9,309 nucleotides of DNA from Candidatus Hydrogenedentota bacterium. Its GTDB lineage: Bacteria; Hydrogenedentota; Hydrogenedentia; Hydrogenedentiales; CAITNO01. A model generated the notes under the pieces. That model was given only the letters and a program-made list of their open reading frames with translations, searched no databases and was not told the DNA's origin. Shown piece by piece: positions 6,338-9,309 of this stretch (its first letter is position 1; each line of letters opens with the position of its first letter). The stretch is from NCBI GenBank assembly GCA_903922535.1, contig CAIXUF010000782.1, positions 1-9,309 of the forward strand, written 5' to 3'. Both the position numbers and the translations under genes were made by a program.

Positions 6338-6967
6338 ATGAACTTATACCGCGACCATTTCAAGAGGGTGTGTGACTTTGTCTTCAGCGCCTGCGTCCTG
6401 ATGACATTGGCGATTCCCATTCTCTTGCTCTCCCTGCTGGTTCTTGTTCAGTCCGGCAGACCGGTCTTTTTCATCCAGGAACGGGTCGGGCGATACGGCC
6501 GGCTCTTCAAAGTGTGCAAGTTTCGGACCATGGCCCCCCAGCCGGCCGCCGGCAGCACGATTACGGTGCGGGGTGATTTCCGCATTACGCCGCTCGGGGC
6601 GTTTCTGCGGCGCTGGAAGCTGGACGAATTGCCGCAGTTCTGGAATGTGTTGAAAGGCGACATGAGTCTCGTGGGGGCGCGGCCGGATGTTCCGGGTTAC
6701 ATGGACAGGCTTGAAGGGGAGGATCGGCGGATCCTGGAGTTGCGGCCGGGAATCACCGGGCCGGCGACGCTGAAGTACAAGAACGAGGAGGAGATTCTGG
6801 CGGATCAGGCCAACCCGGAAGCATATAATGACCAGGTCATTTTTCCTGACAAAGTGCGGTTGAACCTTCTGTATTACCGGCAGTGTTCGTTGGGCCTTGA
6901 CGTGCGGATCCTGTTGATCACCATCGGTGTCGCGAAGAGCAAGCCCGGTGATTTCTGGATGAAATGA
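6338..6967 (+). CDS. Phosphoglycosyl transferase 3 (PF02397)
   Basis: A 209-residue monotopic PGT of a different subtype from the other two. The N-terminus (FKRVCDFVFSACVLM) leads into a hydrophobic re-entrant segment (about 13-37) with Pro27. The catalytic domain has PVFFIQERVG, KFRTM (61-65) and an intact Asp96-Glu97 dyad in WKLDELPQFWN. The usual GPRP motif reads GARP (Ala114). The C-terminal half RPGITGPATLKYKNEEEIL, with IFPDKVRLNLLYY further on, marks a subfamily with an extra acidic segment before the last hydrophobic stretch, partly shared with PGT 1. It should load a sugar-1-phosphate onto undecaprenyl phosphate at the inner membrane. ATG 6338 has only a weak AGG 4 bases upstream. 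The stop overlaps ATG 6964, an alternative aminotransferase start, so coupling to that gene is likely. The position between the acetyltransferase and aminotransferase genes suggests this PGT, rather than PGT 1 or 2, may use the acetylated amino sugar. Confidence 0.92.
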   Translation: MNLYRDHFKRVCDFVFSACVLMTLAIPILLLSLLVLVQSGRPVFFIQERVGRYGRLFKVCKFRTMAPQPAAGSTITVRGDFRITPLGAFLRRWKLDELPQFWNVLKGDMSLVGARPDVPGYMDRLEGEDRRILELRPGITGPATLKYKNEEEILADQANPEAYNDQVIFPDKVRLNLLYYRQCSLGLDVRILLITIGVAKSKPGDFWMK

Positions 6968-6984
6968 ACGGGCGGCCGTTCCCG

Positions 6985-6990
6985 TTGGAG
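6985..6990 (+). promoter_or_regulatory. Shine-Dalgarno site for the aminotransferase start at 7000
   Basis: TTGGAG lies 9 bases before ATG 7000. The alternative ATG 6964, overlapping the PGT 3 stop as ATGA, has no comparable site. This favours 7000, but the overlap start cannot be excluded. Confidence 0.5.
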
Positions 6991-6999
6991 ATTCTTGGA

Positions 7000-8172
7000 A
7001 TGAGCATAGAATGGGGTTCGTGGCCTTCTTTCGGCGATGATGAGATTCGGGCCGTTTCGGACGTCCTGCGCTCCGGCAGGGTGAACTATTGGACGGGCCA
7101 GGAGGGCCGCGAGTTTGAGAGGGAATATGCCGCGTGGTGCGGAACCCGCCACGCGATCGCCGTGGCGAACGGCACCGTGGCGCTTGAGCTGGCCCTGGTT
7201 GGGCTTGGACTCCGGCCCGGCGACGAGGTGGTTACGACCCCCCGCACTTTTCTTGCCACGTCAAGCGCCTGTGTTGCGCGGGGTCTCACGCCCGTGTTCG
7301 CGGACGTGGACCGGGAGTCGGGCAATATCACGGCGGAAAGCATTGAGGCGGTGCTGACCGAAAAGACCCGGGCCGTCATCCCCGTTCATCTGGCGGGCTG
7401 GCCCTGCGACATGGATGCCATCATGTCCCTGGCGGAACGACGCGGGCTGAAGGTCATTGAGGACTGCGCGCAGGCGCATGGAGCGCGGTGCAGGGGCCGC
7501 TCGGTGGGTTCAATCGGCCACGTGAACGCGTGGTCCTTTTGTCAGGACAAGATTATTTCGACCGGCGGCGAGGGGGGGATGGTCACGACGGACGATGAGG
7601 CGGCCTGGGCGGCGATGTGGGCCTACAAGGATCACGGGAAGAGTTATGAGGCGGTCTATCAGCGCGCGCACCCGAAAGGGTTCCGCTGGCTGCACGAGGA
7701 TTTCGGAACAAACTGGCGGATGACCGAGTTGCAGTCGGCCATCGGCCGGATACAACTGGGGAAACTGTCCGAGTGGGTTTCGCTGCGCCAACGGAATGCT
7801 TCAATTCTGAAGAGGCGACTGGGCGGTTTTTCCTGCATACGCGTGCCGGAACCCAGGCCCGACTTCGTTCACAGTTACTACAAATTCTACTGCCATGTGC
7901 GGCGGGAGAAGCTGAAGCCCGGTTGGACGCGCGGCCGCATCCGGGAGGAATGTGCCGCGCTTGGCGTGCCATGCACAGGCGGCGCCTGCAGCGAGATCTA
8001 TTTGGAGAAGGCATTCGGGAAAGCCGGACTTCAGCCTGCGGGCAGACTTCCCGTAGCCAGGGAGCTGGGGGAGACCACGCTGATGTTTGCCGTGCACCCA
8101 ACGCTCTCGACGGAGGCGATGGAGTCCTGGGCGGACACAATTGCATCGGTTCTGGTTCAGGCCGAGGCTTGA
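7000..8172 (+). CDS. DegT/DnrJ/EryC1/StrS family PLP-dependent sugar aminotransferase
   Basis: A fold-type I aminotransferase of 390 residues, full length for the family. Relatives transfer an amino group, usually from glutamate, to a keto-sugar nucleotide; after a 4,6-dehydratase this yields a 4-amino-4,6-dideoxy sugar, the PglE step of the bacillosamine route. Visible motifs: LRSGRVNYWTGQEGREFE (23-40), ANGTVALELAL (56-66, Gly58-Thr59 for phosphate), PRTFLATSSA (81-90), IPVHLAGWPCDM (127-138), EDCAQAHGA (154-162, Asp155 for the PLP nitrogen and Gln158) and SFCQDKIISTGGEGG (179-193), with Lys184 as the Schiff-base lysine. FGTNWRMTELQSAIG follows, as expected. The start at 7000 gives the usual short lead before the WPSF motif and has a Shine-Dalgarno; ATG 6964 would add 12 residues and a 4-base overlap with PGT 3. 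Sugar and regiochemistry (C3 or C4) are not decided by sequence. Confidence 0.92.
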   Translation: MSIEWGSWPSFGDDEIRAVSDVLRSGRVNYWTGQEGREFEREYAAWCGTRHAIAVANGTVALELALVGLGLRPGDEVVTTPRTFLATSSACVARGLTPVFADVDRESGNITAESIEAVLTEKTRAVIPVHLAGWPCDMDAIMSLAERRGLKVIEDCAQAHGARCRGRSVGSIGHVNAWSFCQDKIISTGGEGGMVTTDDEAAWAAMWAYKDHGKSYEAVYQRAHPKGFRWLHEDFGTNWRMTELQSAIGRIQLGKLSEWVSLRQRNASILKRRLGGFSCIRVPEPRPDFVHSYYKFYCHVRREKLKPGWTRGRIREECAALGVPCTGGACSEIYLEKAFGKAGLQPAGRLPVARELGETTLMFAVHPTLSTEAMESWADTIASVLVQAEA

Positions 8173-8255
8173 GCGCCGATCGGCCGCCTATGTTTTTCAC
8201 ACAGGACTTGCCGCCGCGTCTTCCGCGCCGTTGGGTGGCCGTGTCGAGCCAAGTC
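8173..8255. other. Convergent intergenic region
   Basis: These 83 bases separate the aminotransferase stop from the stop of the oppositely oriented dehydrogenase gene. A perfect 10-base palindrome GCCGATCGGC (8175-8184) is followed by five T (8193-8197). It could be a weak terminator for the + strand operon, but the stem is short and the T run is 8 bases away. Confidence 0.3.
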
Positions 8256-9309
8256 CTACCCTCTGCCCACAGTCTCCACCTGAAACCCCGCCGCCGACCA
8301 CTGTGCCCGGTCAAGAAAATTGCGGCAGTCCAGCAAGACCCGGTTGCGCACCAGCCGCGCCAGCTCCACAGGATTCAGATAAAGGTACTCCGTGTGGTCC
8401 GCCAGCAGCACCACACAGTCCGCTCCGCGGAAGCACTCCTCCAAATTCGACAGCTCCACATCGGCGGTTTTCACAAACGGATCATGCACCGCCACCGAAA
8501 CCCCCTGCTCCTGCAGCAGGGCGATCAGCTCATAAGCCGGACTTTCCCGCGTGTCGTCCACATTCCCCTTGAACGCCAGTCCCAAAGCCGCCACCTTCGG
8601 TTTCTCCACCCCCGCCAAAAGCGCCATTACCCGCGCGGCAACGTGACGGGGCATCCCGTCGTTTCTGCGCCGCGCCGTGCTGATCAGGCTGGTGTCCTCC
8701 GGAAATTTCTCCACCAGAAACCACGGGTCCACGGAAATGCAGTGCCCCCCCACGCCCGGGCCCGCATTGTGCAGGTTTACCCGCGGGTGGTGATTGGTGA
8801 GTTTGGCCATTTCCCAGAAGTCTATGGACAGTTTCTCACAGAGCAGGGCCGTCTCGTTGGCCAGTGCGATATTCACGTCGCGGAAGGTGTTCTCCGTCAC
8901 TTTCACCATTTCCGCCGTGGTCACATCGGTCAGCAGAATCTCCCCGTCCACAAACTTGGCGTAGATATCCCGCGCCATTTCCGCGCACTCCGGCGTGTAC
9001 CCGCCGATCACGCGGTCGTTGTGCACCAGTTCATGAAGAATGCGGCCCGGGAGCACGCGTTCCGGACAATGCGCCAGATGCAGCGTGACCCCAATCTGCC
9101 AGCCCGCCCGGATGAACATCGGCGCCAGGAGATCGCGGCTGGTGCCCGGCGGCGAGGTGGACTCCAGAATCACCAGATTCCCCTCGCGGAGACAGGGTGT
9201 GATCGCCTCGGCCGCACGCACCACATAGGACATGTCGGCGCGCTTGTCCTGCGTCAGCGGGGTCGGCACCGCCAAAATGAACACATCCGCGGGTTCCGGC
9301 GCAAGGGCC
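8256..9309 (-). CDS. wecC: UDP-N-acetyl-D-mannosamine dehydrogenase, WecC type (5' end missing)
   Basis: UDP-glucose/GDP-mannose dehydrogenase family. It oxidises C6 of a UDP-sugar in two NAD+ steps to the uronic acid; WecC types make UDP-ManNAcA from UDP-ManNAc in the cytoplasm. The frame is open to the window edge, giving 350 visible residues; the first part of the Rossmann domain is beyond it. Signatures (visible numbering): FILAVPTPL (10-18), ESTSPPGTSRDLL (49-61), HCPERVLPGRILHELVHNDR (80-99), EMVKVTENTFRDVNIALANE (133-152), GPGVGGHCISVDPWFLV (183-199) with catalytic Cys190, and GLAFKGNVDDTRESPA in the C-terminal domain. The CPERVLPGR and GGHCI-VDPWF patterns separate WecC-type enzymes from UDP-glucose dehydrogenases, whose motif is closer to GGxCxPKD. 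The gene converges on the nine-gene run, so it belongs to a separate transcript. A partner UDP-GlcNAc 2-epimerase (WecB) is not in this window. A WbpA-like UDP-GlcNAc dehydrogenase is the main alternative. Confidence 0.88.
   Translation of the reverse strand, partial: ALAPEPADVFILAVPTPLTQDKRADMSYVVRAAEAITPCLREGNLVILESTSPPGTSRDLLAPMFIRAGWQIGVTLHLAHCPERVLPGRILHELVHNDRVIGGYTPECAEMARDIYAKFVDGEILLTDVTTAEMVKVTENTFRDVNIALANETALLCEKLSIDFWEMAKLTNHHPRVNLHNAGPGVGGHCISVDPWFLVEKFPEDTSLISTARRRNDGMPRHVAARVMALLAGVEKPKVAALGLAFKGNVDDTRESPAYELIALLQEQGVSVAVHDPFVKTADVELSNLEECFRGADCVVLLADHTEYLYLNPVELARLVRNRVLLDCRNFLDRAQWSAAGFQVETVGRG

Noticed and set aside
8087..8572. 161-residue + strand frame after the aminotransferase
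   Set aside because: Overlaps the aminotransferase end and is antisense to the WecC-type gene; Pro/Ser/Arg-rich shadow composition.

Overview
This 9.3 kb window is an interior piece of a bacterial surface-polysaccharide (O-antigen, capsule or exopolysaccharide) gene cluster. Nine genes run on the + strand, and a tenth on the - strand converges on them at the right end. The first and last genes are cut by the window edges. The DNA is GC-rich and G-rich on the coding strand, with mostly good Shine-Dalgarno sites. Polyprenol-phosphate sugar transferases, nucleotide-sugar enzymes and a WecC-type dehydrogenase point to a Gram-negative or similar bacterium. No housekeeping or marker gene is present, so I cannot name a phylum. 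No RNA gene, CRISPR array, insertion sequence or integrase is visible.

Layout: (1) 1-1033, 3' part of an inverting-type UDP-sugar 4,6-dehydratase (CapD/FlaA1/WbpM/PglF family). (2) 1036-1725, phosphoglycosyl transferase (PGT) 1, with an altered catalytic dyad. (3) 1742-2965, GT4 glycosyltransferase of WbuB type. (4) 3030-3620, PGT 2. (5) 3626-4636, ArnA/Fmt-like formyltransferase. (6) 4641-5321, PIG-L/LmbE deacetylase. A 213-bp gap without a convincing gene follows. (7) 5535-6203, PglD/NeuD-type sugar acetyltransferase with an 11-G run near its start. A 134-bp gap with a possible promoter follows. (8) 6338-6967, PGT 3. (9) 7000-8172, DegT/DnrJ/EryC1/StrS aminotransferase. (10) complement of 8256-9309, WecC-type UDP-N-acetylmannosamine dehydrogenase, missing its N-terminus.

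How they may work together (inference): the dehydratase, aminotransferase and acetyltransferase are the three activities of the UDP-di-N-acetylbacillosamine (PglF/PglE/PglD) route, or of a related 4-amino-4,6-dideoxy sugar. A PGT of PglC type would load the product onto undecaprenyl phosphate. The formyltransferase/deacetylase pair offers a second way to decorate an amino group. The WecC-type enzyme supplies an acidic amino sugar. GT4 extends the glycan.

The most notable points are three separate membrane PGTs in under 6 kb, each of a different sequence type and one with Asn for the catalytic Asp; a formyltransferase lacking the usual catalytic Asn next to a deacetylase; and a poly-G tract that could make the acetyltransferase phase-variable. 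The families are familiar. I see no clearly new class of system, but the combination is unusual.
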